NCBI RefSeq assembly: GCF_023667495.1
Contig: NZ_JAMOZL010000017.1
Coordinates: 62,001-126,000 of the forward strand
DNA from: Dyadobacter sp. MSC1_007
Lineage (GTDB): Bacteria; Bacteroidota; Bacteroidia; Cytophagales; Spirosomataceae
Reading direction: 5' to 3'
DNA: 64,000 nt
Under the pieces are notes generated by a model. That model was not told the DNA's origin and searched no databases. It saw only the letters and a list, made by a program, of their open reading frames with translations. This document shows, piece by piece, positions 23,351-32,732 of this stretch. A program made the translations under genes and the position numbers. The number at the start of each line of letters is the position of its first letter. Within the stretch, counting starts at the first letter, position 1.

Positions 23351-24604
23351 ATGACCGATCGTAAAACGCGGCTGGCTGTTATCCTCATCACGTCGTTGTT
23401 CTTTCTCTGGGGTTTTGCCCTGAACCTCAATCCGATCCTCATCCCGCATTTGAAAAAGGCCTGCCAGCTCAGCGACTTTCAATCCGCGCTGATCGATTCG
23501 GCGTCTTACATTGCCTATTTTCTGATCGCATTGCCGGCTGGACTTTTTATGAAACGTTATGGCTATAAAGCAGGCATTACGCTAGGCCTGCTGCTATTTG
23601 CAACGGGTACATTTCTTTTCTATCCTGCTGCGGAAATGCGGCATTTCGGCTTTTTCCTATTCGCATTGTTTGTGATCGCCAGTGGCCTTACCATGCTGGA
23701 AACGGCCGCAAACCCCTACATTACTGTCCTGGGTGATGCCGATTCGGCTACGCAGCGGCTCAATTTCGCACAGTCGTTTAATGGACTTGCCGCCTTTTTG
23801 GCGCCGTTAATGGGTGGAACGTTCATTCTTTCGGGTAAAACGCTCACCGAACAGCAGCAGCAGGCCATGTCGGGCGAGCAGCTGAATGCCTATTTGAATA
23901 CAGAGGCCTCATCGGTTCAAATGCCTTTTATAGCAATCGGTGTGGTTGTGCTTTTAGTAGCGGTTATGATCTGGCGCACCCAACTTCCCGAAATCAAGGA
24001 GGAGGAAGAAGATACCACCAAAGTGAGCGGATCGATCTGGGGCGAGAAAAACCTGATCCTCGGCACCACCGCACAGTTTTTCTATGTAGGTGCACAGGTT
24101 TGTATCAGCAGCTTCTTCATCCGGTTTGCGGATAAAGTTGCGGGAATAGATGAAAAAACGGCCGCTTACCTGCTCTCCGTGGCATTTTTGTGCTTCATGA
24201 TCGGGCGCTTCATAGGCACCTACCTCATGCGTTTCATTGCCCCTCCCCGACTCCTCGCATTGTACAGCGTCGCCAATGTGATGTTGCTCATTGTAGCCGT
24301 TTTTACCACCGGTATGTTCTCGGTATATGCATTAATGGGCGTGGAATTCTTCATGTCTATCATGTTCCCGACTATTTTTGCCCTCAGCATTCGCGGATTG
24401 GGAGAAAAAACAAAGATCGGCTCGTCGTTGGTCATTATGTCGATCGTTGGAGGCGCATTTTTCCCGGTGATTATGGGTCAGGTCTCCGATCTTTCGTCAA
24501 TTCAGACAGCATATATAGTCCCTGCGGTCTGTTTTCTCGTAGTATTGTATTTTGCTGTTAAAAACAATTCGATCAAAGCAGTGACCCTGGGTACCTCGCA
24601 TTAA
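23351..24604 (+). CDS. fucP: L-fucose:H+ symporter-like MFS sugar permease
   Basis: 417 aa, 12 predicted membrane helices, FucP clade of the major facilitator superfamily. The start at 23351 gives MTDRKTRLAVILITSLFFLWGFALNLNPILIP; the WGFalnlNdiLiP pattern and the LETAANPYITVLGD motif (~120-135) are typical of FucP. It imports a 6-deoxyhexose or similar sugar with a proton. It heads a tight operon with an SDR (43 nt on) and a zinc dehydrogenase, which supports an oxidative fucose-type pathway. The substrate is inferred from clade and context. Confidence 0.85.
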   Translation: MTDRKTRLAVILITSLFFLWGFALNLNPILIPHLKKACQLSDFQSALIDSASYIAYFLIALPAGLFMKRYGYKAGITLGLLLFATGTFLFYPAAEMRHFGFFLFALFVIASGLTMLETAANPYITVLGDADSATQRLNFAQSFNGLAAFLAPLMGGTFILSGKTLTEQQQQAMSGEQLNAYLNTEASSVQMPFIAIGVVVLLVAVMIWRTQLPEIKEEEEDTTKVSGSIWGEKNLILGTTAQFFYVGAQVCISSFFIRFADKVAGIDEKTAAYLLSVAFLCFMIGRFIGTYLMRFIAPPRLLALYSVANVMLLIVAVFTTGMFSVYALMGVEFFMSIMFPTIFALSIRGLGEKTKIGSSLVIMSIVGGAFFPVIMGQVSDLSSIQTAYIVPAVCFLVVLYFAVKNNSIKAVTLGTSH

Positions 24605-24647
24605 CGGTATAATGGTCATTTTTAAATAAGTATTTCAATCTAAAAGC

Positions 24648-25436
24648 ATGGATTTACAACTTAAAGATAAAATTGTCATCGTCACAGGTGGCGCAAAAGG
24701 TATCGGTGAAGGCATCGTGCAAGTGCTTGCGAACGAGGGAGCGATTCCTGTGATTGTGGGCCGTAATGCCGAAGACAACCAAAAAGTGGTCGACCAGCTA
24801 AGCGCTCAGGGCAAAGAAGCATTCCAGGTTGCAGCTGAACTAACCCAGCCCGAAGCTTCTGAACAAGCCGTTGCGGCGATACTGGCAAAATATGGCCGCA
24901 TCGACGGTCTGGTCAACAATGCGGGTGTCAACGACGGTGTTGGCCTAGAAAACGGCAGCTATGAAGGCTTTATCGCTTCTTTGCACAAGAACGTCGTGCA
25001 TTATTATCTGATGGCGCATTATGCGCTCCCTGCTTTAAAGGCATCAAAGGGCTCGATCGTAAATATCAGTTCCAAAACCGCCGATACAGGCCAGGGAGGC
25101 ACATCTGCCTATGCCGCTTCCAACGGTGGCCGTAATGCATTAACCCGTGAATGGGCCGTAGAATTGCTTAAATACGGCATTCGCGTCAACTCGGTGATCG
25201 TTGCCGAATGCTGGACGCCGCTTTACGAACGTTGGATTGAAACATTGCCAAACCCGAAAGAAAAACTGGAATCGATCGTCGCTAAAATTCCCTTGGAAAA
25301 CCGGATGACGACAGCGGAAGAAATCGCTAATATGACTGTATTCCTGCTCTCGCAATGTTCCAGCCATACCACCGGGCAACTTATTTATGTCGACGGCGGC
25401 TATGTTCACCTTGATCGCGCATTGGCCAACTCATAA
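24648..25436 (+). CDS. SDR family oxidoreductase, L-fucose dehydrogenase-like
   Basis: 262 aa classical short-chain dehydrogenase. The NAD(P)-binding TGGAKGIGEG (~13-22) and NNAG (~90-93) motifs are present. At the active site Ser141/142 and Tyr155 are kept, but the YxxxK lysine is Asn159 (SAYAASNGGRNAL), an unusual change at a residue that normally lowers the Tyr pKa. The NxTREWAVELL segment is shared with fucose dehydrogenases. In this operon it probably oxidizes the imported sugar to its lactone, if catalytic. The next gene starts 6 nt after its stop. Confidence 0.82.
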   Translation: MDLQLKDKIVIVTGGAKGIGEGIVQVLANEGAIPVIVGRNAEDNQKVVDQLSAQGKEAFQVAAELTQPEASEQAVAAILAKYGRIDGLVNNAGVNDGVGLENGSYEGFIASLHKNVVHYYLMAHYALPALKASKGSIVNISSKTADTGQGGTSAYAASNGGRNALTREWAVELLKYGIRVNSVIVAECWTPLYERWIETLPNPKEKLESIVAKIPLENRMTTAEEIANMTVFLLSQCSSHTTGQLIYVDGGYVHLDRALANS

Positions 25437-25442
25437 TCAGAA

Positions 25443-26456
25443 ATGGAAATATTAGTTTGCAACACCCCTGGCGAATTCTCTTACCAACAGGCGGAAAAAC
25501 CTGTTCGGAGCCAGGGACAAACAATCATCAAAATTAAGCGGATCGGCATTTGCGGCACCGACCTGCATGCATTCGAAGGCACGCAGCCGTTTTTCAATTA
25601 TCCCAGAATACTCGGGCATGAACTGGCCGGAGAGATTGTAGAAACGGATGCGCCTGGCTTTACAGAAGGCGAAGCGGTAACATTCGTTCCCTATTTCAAC
25701 TGCGGGCATTGCGTGGCCTGCCGCAATGGCAAACCAAACTGCTGCACCAGCCTCAAAGTATCGGGCGTGCATATTGATGGTGGGATGGTCGAATACCTCT
25801 CCGTCCCCTCCTATTCGCTCGTTCATGGCGATGGGCTTACTTTCGATGAGCTCGCGCTCGTGGAACCGCTCGCGATAGGCGCACACGGGATCAGGCGTGC
25901 GGACGTACATAAGGACGAAATGGTGCTCGTCGTGGGCGCAGGACCCATTGGCCTCGGAGCGATGGAGTTTGCTCGCATCGCAGGTGGCAAAGTAATCGCA
26001 CTCGACATTAATGATGGCCGACTGGCCTTCTGCAAAGAGAAAATCGGTGTGGAATATACGATCAATGGCCTTACTGAAAATGTGGCGGAAAAACTGGCGG
26101 AGATCACCAATGGCGACATGCCAACCGTGATCATCGACGCGACCGGTAACCTGCGGGCTATCAACACTGCATTCGGTTATCTGGCACATGGCGGCAGATA
26201 TGTGCTCGTGGGATTGCAGAAAGGCGATATCAGTTTCAGTCACCCCGAGTTTCACAAACGTGAAGCTACGCTCATGAGCAGCCGCAATGCGACGCGCGCG
26301 GATTTTGAGCATGTAATTCACAGCATGAAAAACGGCCTGGTTGACCCTAAAACATACATCACCCACCGCGTTGCGTTCGGGCAGGTGAAGGATGAATTTC
26401 AAAGCTGGCTTGATCCTGCTAATGGGGTGATCAAGGCAATGGTTGAAATGGATTAG
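25443..26456 (+). CDS. Zinc-dependent alcohol/sorbitol-type dehydrogenase
   Basis: 337 aa medium-chain dehydrogenase. The catalytic zinc site is visible as Cys in GICGTDLHAFEG (~36-47) and GHE in LGHELAGEI. The structural zinc lobe is CGHCVACRNGKPNCC (~88-102), with four Cys available. The nucleotide site is VVGAGPIGLGAMEFA (~160-174). The family covers sorbitol, threonine and galactitol-type dehydrogenases. Placed last in the FucP–SDR operon, it may act on a later hydroxy-acid or deoxy-sugar intermediate; the exact reaction cannot be read from sequence. Confidence 0.85.
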   Translation: MEILVCNTPGEFSYQQAEKPVRSQGQTIIKIKRIGICGTDLHAFEGTQPFFNYPRILGHELAGEIVETDAPGFTEGEAVTFVPYFNCGHCVACRNGKPNCCTSLKVSGVHIDGGMVEYLSVPSYSLVHGDGLTFDELALVEPLAIGAHGIRRADVHKDEMVLVVGAGPIGLGAMEFARIAGGKVIALDINDGRLAFCKEKIGVEYTINGLTENVAEKLAEITNGDMPTVIIDATGNLRAINTAFGYLAHGGRYVLVGLQKGDISFSHPEFHKREATLMSSRNATRADFEHVIHSMKNGLVDPKTYITHRVAFGQVKDEFQSWLDPANGVIKAMVEMD

Positions 26457-26506
26457 TCAGGAGTAGTTAAGTGTGGTCAGGATTTGTCATAAATAGTCAG
26501 GGGTGA

Positions 26507-27625
26507 TCAGTTGGTTTTTTTGTAGTTTAAAATAGCCCAGCCGTTTAATACGACTGCCATCAGACTTACAATGCCTAAATGTGGTAAAACGTCCATTAAT
26601 CCACTACCTTTTAATATGACCATCCGCATGACCTCGATCATATAGCGCACCGGATTGAATCTCGTGATCACTTTCGCCCAATCGGGCATACTATCAATAG
26701 AGGTAAAAAGCCCGCCCAGCAGTATGAACAGCATCATAAAGAAGAACATGATGAACATGGCTTGCTGCTGGGTGTCGCAAAAAGTAGAAACCAGCAACCC
26801 GAATCCCAGGACCGTAAGCAGGTAAATAGCAATAAAAAGATACAGTACCAGCAAACTCCCCACCGGTACGATCCCGTAGACAAATCTTGCCAGAATAAGG
26901 CCGATCGTAAAAACGATATTGGCCAGCACCCAAAACGGTATTAGCTTACCAAGGATAAAAATGTGCTTTTTAATAGGCGTCACATTGATCTGCTCGATCG
27001 TGCCTATTTCCTTTTCCCGCACAATATTAAGCGCAGACAAAAAGCCCCCTACCATCGTAACGAGGATGGCCAGGATGCCGGGCACGATGAATACTTTGTA
27101 GTTCAAAACAGGATTAAACCAGTTGGATGCCACCACTTCGATCACCGGGAAGGTGCTGAATTTTGGCGGACGCACCAGTTGCATTCGGATACCCGCATTG
27201 AAATCAGCGATAATACTGCCCAGATAAGCTCCGCCCAAATTCGCTTTCGTCCCATTGATCGCATTCACGGCTACAAACAGTTTCTGCTTGTCCTCGCGGA
27301 TCAGGTTGCGTTCGAAGTCTTGCGGAATTTCAAGGATAAGATCGGCCTCGTCCGATTCTATCAAACCAAATGCTTCTTTAAATGACTGATTATAGCCTGC
27401 TAACCTGAAATAGCCCGACGCTACCACTTTCGAGATCAGCTTCTGGGAATAGGATGACTTATCATGATCCACAACGGCCAGATTGATGTTCCTGACCTCA
27501 TAATCCGCCGCCAGGGGCATGAGTATCAGCTGGACCATCGGCATGAAAAAAATCAGCGATACAATGGCTTTATCCCGAAAAATTTGCCGGAATTCTTTGC
27601 GTAATAAAAATCTCAATGTTCTCAT
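26507..27625 (-). CDS. ABC-2 type efflux permease (YbhR-like)
   Basis: 372 aa. One N-terminal membrane helix (~20-40), a large periplasmic loop (~45-170), then five C-terminal helices form the ABC2_membrane_3 fold: MVGGFLSALNIVREKEIGTIEQINVTP is the typical permease motif. Last gene of the efflux operon; its ATG overlaps the stop of the preceding permease by 4 nt (ATGA), so a heterodimer made in equal amounts is likely. The E. coli counterpart YbhR pairs with YbhS in a drug-exporting tripartite pump. Confidence 0.92.
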   Translation of the reverse strand: MRTLRFLLRKEFRQIFRDKAIVSLIFFMPMVQLILMPLAADYEVRNINLAVVDHDKSSYSQKLISKVVASGYFRLAGYNQSFKEAFGLIESDEADLILEIPQDFERNLIREDKQKLFVAVNAINGTKANLGGAYLGSIIADFNAGIRMQLVRPPKFSTFPVIEVVASNWFNPVLNYKVFIVPGILAILVTMVGGFLSALNIVREKEIGTIEQINVTPIKKHIFILGKLIPFWVLANIVFTIGLILARFVYGIVPVGSLLVLYLFIAIYLLTVLGFGLLVSTFCDTQQQAMFIMFFFMMLFILLGGLFTSIDSMPDWAKVITRFNPVRYMIEVMRMVILKGSGLMDVLPHLGIVSLMAVVLNGWAILNYKKTN

Positions 27626-28728
27626 TGCAAACGGATTTTAAAGCTTTTCAAACTGATAGCCAGCAAAAACAACGTCATCCCGGCGAGTATAGCCGTTTCC
27701 TTCCATATTGCATTCAGTCCCAACCCTTTGATCATAATGGATTTCACGATAATATAAAACCATTTGGACGGGACGATGTTGGACAAGATTTGCAGCGGGT
27801 ATGGCATGTTTTCAATCGGAAACAGGAACCCGCTGAACATCATCGTCGGCAGCAACATTCCCATGAGCGAAATCAGCATGGCGATCTGTTGCGAGTCGGT
27901 TTTAATGGAGATAAATATGCCTAATGCGAGGCAGGTAATGATGAACAGCGTGCTTTCGGCAAATAGCAGCGGCAGGCTCCCCTTCACCGGCAAATCCAAT
28001 ACAAATACACTGAGAAACAGGATCGCCGCCACATTCACGAGCGAAAGCAACAGGTAGGGAAAAGCTTTTGCAAATATGACCAGCACCGGCTTGAACGGCG
28101 ATACCAGCAGGACTTCCATCGTCCCGGTTTCTTTTTCCCTAACAATTGATATGGCAGTCATCATCACCGATACAAGCAGCAGCACGAGCGCCATTACCCC
28201 CGGCACAAAGCCGTGTGCACCTTTCAGCTGCGGATTATACAGCATTCTCGTTTCCGGGATGATCCGGTAGGGCATATTCAGGTTTTCGTTGACCCTATTC
28301 TGGTAATCCATGATGATCGACGACAAATAGTTGGTAATCATGTTGGCTGTATTGATGTCTGTCGCATCGGCGATAATCTGAACCTGGGCTTTGTTTTGAT
28401 GCAGCAAGTCCGCATTGAAATTGGCCGGGAATACCACTACTGCCCTTATTTTCCCCGCCCTGAATGCCGACAGGATTTCCTGATAGCTCAATGCAGCCTG
28501 CCGGATGTTGAAGTAACGGCTCGCACTGATCTCCGTAATCAGTTCCTGCGACGCGTTGTCGCGGGCATAGTCGACCACCAGTATTTCCGAATCCTTGACC
28601 TCGTTGGTCAATGCGAAACCGAAAATCAGGATCTGCGCGATGGGCATTCCGAACAGGATGAGCAGCGTACGGCGGTCGCGCAGCACGTGGTAAAATTCCT
28701 TCCTTACAAATGCGATGAACTGTTTCAT
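27622..28728 (-). CDS. ABC-2 type efflux permease (YbhS-like)
   Basis: 368 aa, same architecture as its neighbour: N-terminal helix (~20-38), periplasmic domain (~40-170) and helices from ~175 (GFVPGVMALVLLLVSVMMTAISIVREKETGTMEVLLVSPFKP). It begins 2 nt after the stop of the ATPase gene and overlaps the next permease. Together the two probably form the membrane channel energized by the two separate ATPases of the operon. Confidence 0.93.
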   Translation of the reverse strand: MKQFIAFVRKEFYHVLRDRRTLLILFGMPIAQILIFGFALTNEVKDSEILVVDYARDNASQELITEISASRYFNIRQAALSYQEILSAFRAGKIRAVVVFPANFNADLLHQNKAQVQIIADATDINTANMITNYLSSIIMDYQNRVNENLNMPYRIIPETRMLYNPQLKGAHGFVPGVMALVLLLVSVMMTAISIVREKETGTMEVLLVSPFKPVLVIFAKAFPYLLLSLVNVAAILFLSVFVLDLPVKGSLPLLFAESTLFIITCLALGIFISIKTDSQQIAMLISLMGMLLPTMMFSGFLFPIENMPYPLQILSNIVPSKWFYIIVKSIMIKGLGLNAIWKETAILAGMTLFLLAISLKSFKIRLQ

Positions 28729-28730
28729 AG

Positions 28731-29477
28731 CTAATCCCCCCTTTTTGCGCTTCTCGCCAACTGATAAAACACCTCATCCATCGAACGCACGCCAAATTGG
28801 CTTTTCAGGTTAGCCGGCGTGTCGAGGACTTCCATTTTCCCATCAACCATGATGGATATACGATTGCAATATTCGGCCTCGTCCATGTAGTGCGTCGTTA
28901 CAAAAACCGTGATCCCGCGGTTTGCAGCTTCGTAAATCAGGTCCCAGAATTGTCTGCGGGTAACCGGATCGACGCCGCCAGTGGGTTCGTCCAGGAATAC
29001 GATCTTAGGCTCGTGCAGCACCGCAACTGAGAACGAAAGCTTTTGCTTCCAGCCCAGCGGCAACGACGCGACCAGCTTTTTGGCCTCCGATTTCAGGCCC
29101 AGCCGGTCCAGCAACTCATTGGTTTTATCCTTGATCTGCTGGTCGGACAATCCGTAAATCCCGCCGAAAAACTCGATATTTTCAAGAACAGTCAGGTTCT
29201 CGTACAGCGAAAACTTCTGGCTCATGTAGCCGATATTCTTCTTGATCTGCTCGGTTTGCGTATACACATCGAAGCCAGCGATCGTCGCCTTACCCGACGT
29301 GGGCGCTGACAATCCGCAAAGCATGCGCATAGCGGTCGTTTTTCCGGCGCCATTAGCACCCAGAAAACCGAATATCTCTCCTTTATGTACCTCAAAGGTT
29401 ATTTCATCCGTCGCAACAAAGTCCCCAAAACGTTTGGTAAGCTTCTCGCAAACAATGACTTGATCATCCTGCATCAT
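28731..29477 (-). CDS. ABC transporter ATP-binding protein (second half of YbhF-like pair)
   Basis: 248 aa from the ATG at 29477; a TTG start at 29489 is in frame but less likely. All motifs are present: Walker A GANGAGKTT (~32-40), Q loop MSQKFSLYENLT, a signature region reading SLPLGWKQKLSFSVAVLHEPK, Walker B IVFLDEPTGG and the switch His in VFVTTHYMDEAE. The signature LPLGWKQ differs from canonical LSGGxxQ, as is usual in the second half of YbhF. In E. coli the two ATPases are fused; here they are separate genes, 21 nt apart. Confidence 0.93.
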   Translation of the reverse strand: MMQDDQVIVCEKLTKRFGDFVATDEITFEVHKGEIFGFLGANGAGKTTAMRMLCGLSAPTSGKATIAGFDVYTQTEQIKKNIGYMSQKFSLYENLTVLENIEFFGGIYGLSDQQIKDKTNELLDRLGLKSEAKKLVASLPLGWKQKLSFSVAVLHEPKIVFLDEPTGGVDPVTRRQFWDLIYEAANRGITVFVTTHYMDEAEYCNRISIMVDGKMEVLDTPANLKSQFGVRSMDEVFYQLARSAKRGD

Positions 29478-29498
29478 AATATTCAGCAATGCCGGTTT

Positions 29499-30422
29499 TT
29501 AGTTTAATAATTTGATAAATGAATCCTCGATCGTCGCCTCAATGGCTTCAATCCTGACGGAAGTAAGGCCCTGCCCGGTCAGGTAGGCTTCCAAATCATC
29601 CGTCTTGAAATCCGGATCACGGAATGTGGCGTGTGCATATTCTCCAAAAGCATAGCTCCTGAGAATGCCCGGATAATTTTCCAGCGCTTGGAGAAGGCGG
29701 TACATTTCGTTGGCCTTCACCGCAAACAGCTGTTCGGGATAGGATTGCACAATGCGTTGCGGCGTATCGATAGACAGTATTTTCCCGCCCTGGATCAATG
29801 CAATGCGGTCGCACAGGGCCGCTTCATCCATATAAGGTGTGGACACGATGATGGTAATGTCCTGCGCCTTCAACCTTTTCAGCATTTCCCAAAACTCCTT
29901 GCGCGACACCGGATCCACGCCGGTAGTAGGTTCGTCCAGGAACAATGTCGTAGGTTTATGGATCAATGCACAGCATAAAGCCAGTTTCTGCTTCATTCCG
30001 CCTGACAATTTCCCAGCCCGCCGCGTTTTAAAAGGCTCGATCTGCACATAGATATCACGGATCAGATGGTAATTTTCCTCGATCGTCGTACCAAAGACCG
30101 TCGCAAAGAAGTTCAGGTTCTCTTCAATGGTAAGATCCTGATAGAGGGAAAATTTGCCCGGCATATACCCTACCGTGCTCCTGATCTGCCTGAAATCGCT
30201 CACAATGTCATGTCCATCCACCGTGGCGCTGCCGCTATCGGGGACCAGTAGGGTCGTCAGCATCCGAAAAATGCTCGTTTTCCCCGCCCCGTCCGGGCCT
30301 ATCAGTCCGAAAAGCTCGCCCTTACCTACTGTGAAAGAGACATTATCTACCGCCAGGGTTCCGTCGGTTTTCTTCCCTTTTCCGTAAGTCTTGGTGATAT
30401 TTTTGACGACGATCGCTTCCAT
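29499..30422 (-). CDS. ABC transporter ATP-binding protein (first half of YbhF-like pair)
   Basis: 307 aa. Walker A GPDGAGKTS (~43-51; GxDGAGKS-type as in YbhF), Q loop MPGKFSLYQDLT, canonical signature LSGGMKQK, Walker B TLFLDEPTTGVDP. In the H-loop position the sequence is IIVSTPYMDEA, with Pro in place of the usual switch His, so this site may be catalytically weak; that is known for some heteromeric ABC pairs. A C-terminal ~80-residue extension follows. Its ATG shares one base with the stop of the HlyD gene (TAATG). Confidence 0.92.
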   Translation of the reverse strand: MEAIVVKNITKTYGKGKKTDGTLAVDNVSFTVGKGELFGLIGPDGAGKTSIFRMLTTLLVPDSGSATVDGHDIVSDFRQIRSTVGYMPGKFSLYQDLTIEENLNFFATVFGTTIEENYHLIRDIYVQIEPFKTRRAGKLSGGMKQKLALCCALIHKPTTLFLDEPTTGVDPVSRKEFWEMLKRLKAQDITIIVSTPYMDEAALCDRIALIQGGKILSIDTPQRIVQSYPEQLFAVKANEMYRLLQALENYPGILRSYAFGEYAHATFRDPDFKTDDLEAYLTGQGLTSVRIEAIEATIEDSFIKLLN

Positions 30423-31357
30423 TATTTCAGGATTACTTCCCCGTACATGCCTATTTTCAGAAAACCGTCATTTTTCACCCGGATCTTGACCCCATAAACC
30501 AGGTTGGCGCGTTCGTCTTTGGTCTGGATCGTTTTGGGCGTAAACTCCGCTTTGCCGCTGATCCATTCAATTTCGCCGGGCAGTTCCCGGTATTTCCCAC
30601 CGGCATCGTCCACCAGCACTTTCACTTTCTGGTTCAGCTTAATGCCAGTCAGTTGATCGCCTGTTACGTAGGCGCGCAGGATGATGGTTGAAAGGTCGGC
30701 GATCTTATATAGCGGCTTGCCGGTGGCAGCAATCTCATTGGCTTCGGCATATTTCGTCAACACCGTCCCATTCACTTCATTAATGATCTTAGATTTCGCC
30801 AATTGATCATTAATCTGCTCTATCTGAACTACTAACGGCTGTACATCGGCCCTCAAACCCGAAGTCTGAGTCCGCAAAACCGATGTTTGTGCGGCGTCCT
30901 GCCTGTTAATTACTTCCAGTTGCTTTTGCAACTCCGCGACCTGCGCGTTAATGTCGTCCAGCTGTTTCGGGGTGGCCGCGTCTGCTTTCAGCAGGTTTTC
31001 AATGCGTTTCTTTTCATGCAGAAGATTGTCAAGCCTCACCTGCGAAACCGCAATCTGCTGTTTATACACATTTGTCTGCGCCACAATATCGGGTACCCGG
31101 CTGCCGGTTGCCCTGATCTGGGCTTCGAGTTGTTTCTTTTTCAGGAACAATTGCAGACTATCGATATAACCTACAATTTGCCCCTCTTTGAGCTGCTGGC
31201 CCTCTTCCAGGTCCAGTTGCATGATCCGCCCGCTGGCTTCGGCCGACACAATGGTTTCGACGGCTTCGAACGTACCTGAGGCGTCGTAGGGATTCTCATT
31301 TTCTTTGCAGCCGGTCAGCAATGCCGCGAAAAGAACAAAATACTTGTATGCTTTCAT
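30422..31357 (-). CDS. HlyD-type membrane fusion lipoprotein (YbhG-like)
   Basis: 311 aa. A lipoprotein signal MKAYKYFVLFAALLTGC anchors it in the inner membrane. The split lipoyl domain (GTFEAVETIVSAEASGRIMQL near 30-50, GTVLTKYAEANEIA near 205) surrounds a long alpha-helical hairpin (~65-190) rich in Gln/Leu/Lys heptads. A beta-barrel part follows (~230-311). It links the ABC permeases with the TolC-like channel encoded immediately upstream. Confidence 0.92.
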   Translation of the reverse strand: MKAYKYFVLFAALLTGCKENENPYDASGTFEAVETIVSAEASGRIMQLDLEEGQQLKEGQIVGYIDSLQLFLKKKQLEAQIRATGSRVPDIVAQTNVYKQQIAVSQVRLDNLLHEKKRIENLLKADAATPKQLDDINAQVAELQKQLEVINRQDAAQTSVLRTQTSGLRADVQPLVVQIEQINDQLAKSKIINEVNGTVLTKYAEANEIAATGKPLYKIADLSTIILRAYVTGDQLTGIKLNQKVKVLVDDAGGKYRELPGEIEWISGKAEFTPKTIQTKDERANLVYGVKIRVKNDGFLKIGMYGEVILK

Positions 31358-31387
31358 GATGTTTTGATTGAATAGTATTCAGGTCGT

Positions 31388-32680
31388 TTAGTTGATTGAG
31401 CCTGTCGTGCCCAGGGTAGTTTGCCGGTTGTATTGCGCCATGAGGAGCTGGATTTCGTGCAGGATCTTGCTTTGCCTGGCCTGGTCCTCAGCGTTCACTT
31501 CACGGAGATAGTCGTTGGTATTGATCACCCCGTTTTCGAGCTGGGCCACAGCGGTAGTCTTGATATTTTCTCGCAAAGCAATGATATCGTCGTCAGTAGC
31601 CACCAATTGCCCAAGCCTTTCAAGATCAGCATCTTGCTGGCCAAGAGTAAGGTTAGTATTGTATAAAAATGTCTCCTTTTGCAACCGGATGGCCTCCCTG
31701 CTGTTGCTGATGAGCGCCCTGTCTTTTTTAATCGTATAAAGACCGGATAATGACCAGTTTAGCCTAACACCGGTAATGTAATAGGGATCGAAGCTATTGC
31801 TGAGAATATTCAATGCGGGCCTGCCCATACCTCCCTGGAAAAAGAAATTAAGCTTCGGCCGGTTTCTCACGTCGAGGAGCTGGGACTGAATATCAAGGCT
31901 TTGATTTTGAAAATCGTACAATTTAAGCTCCGGCCTGGCCACCTCGCCGGTTTGTGCCAATGGCACTGGCTTTTCAAGTACTGTTGAATCGGATAACGAC
32001 TGGCCCGTCAGAATGCCCAATATATTCAGGTAAGCTTTTCGGTTTGATTGGAGTTCGATCGTACGCTGGTCGGCTTTGAGCAGTTCCGCGCGCAAGGCCG
32101 AAGCATTGCTCTTGAATGCAGTACCATTATCGATCAATGCCTGCACTTTCCTGATCCCGAGCTGAATATCTTTTTTTAACAGCTCATTCTGCCGCACTTG
32201 CTCGTCGATCATCAGTACACCGAAAAAAATCTGGTTCACCCGCTCATTCAGCTTATAAAGCTCGACTTCCAGCTTCTGGCTTTCCACTATCGCCGTTGCC
32301 TCCTGTGCGCGGATTTGCGTACGAATGTTTCCACCATCGTAAATGGCCTGCGTCACTTCACCATAAACCTTATATTGGTCCTTATTAATCGTCGGGAATT
32401 CCGCTCCTGGGATAGCAACAGGCAGTTTAAACTCCGTTACCGCCGATTGATAAGTCGCCTGCCCCTGAATGACCAGTTGCGGCAGATAACCTTTCGCCGC
32501 ATTATCGACGGAATAGTCCTTTGTTTTATTAATGAGGTCAAACTGGCGGACCATTGGATAATTCTGCCGTGCCAGCTTATATGCTTCTGTTATGCTCAGA
32601 GGCATATTTTGCGCCTGCGAATCTAAACCAGGCAGCCAGAGACAAATCACAACGAGTGTTTTACAAACTATCTTAATCAT
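31388..32680 (-). CDS. TolC-family outer-membrane efflux protein
   Basis: 430 aa with signal peptide (~1-23, ending DSQAQ). Two outer-membrane efflux repeats of helices and strands begin with MPLSITEAYKLARQNYP and recur around LSDSTVLEKPVPLAQTGEVARPELKLYDFQNQSLDIQ. As first gene of the efflux operon it lies directly behind a TTAATCATATGATTAA palindrome (32699-32714), the probable site of repression by the TetR protein encoded upstream. Confidence 0.92.
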   Translation of the reverse strand: MIKIVCKTLVVICLWLPGLDSQAQNMPLSITEAYKLARQNYPMVRQFDLINKTKDYSVDNAAKGYLPQLVIQGQATYQSAVTEFKLPVAIPGAEFPTINKDQYKVYGEVTQAIYDGGNIRTQIRAQEATAIVESQKLEVELYKLNERVNQIFFGVLMIDEQVRQNELLKKDIQLGIRKVQALIDNGTAFKSNASALRAELLKADQRTIELQSNRKAYLNILGILTGQSLSDSTVLEKPVPLAQTGEVARPELKLYDFQNQSLDIQSQLLDVRNRPKLNFFFQGGMGRPALNILSNSFDPYYITGVRLNWSLSGLYTIKKDRALISNSREAIRLQKETFLYNTNLTLGQQDADLERLGQLVATDDDIIALRENIKTTAVAQLENGVINTNDYLREVNAEDQARQSKILHEIQLLMAQYNRQTTLGTTGSIN

Positions 32681-32698
32681 TTTATTTATTCGTTTTAT

Positions 32699-32714
32699 TT
32701 AATCATATGATTAA
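32699..32714. promoter_or_regulatory. Palindromic operator upstream of the efflux operon
   Basis: The perfect palindrome TTAATCATATGATTAA lies 18 nt upstream of the TolC gene start and just after the tetR stop. A matching site, TTAATCA-AA-TGATTAA, lies upstream of tetR. Shared dyads on both sides of a TetR gene are the usual sign of its operator. Confidence 0.75.
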
Positions 32715-32732
32715 TTGATATGCAAAAAATTT

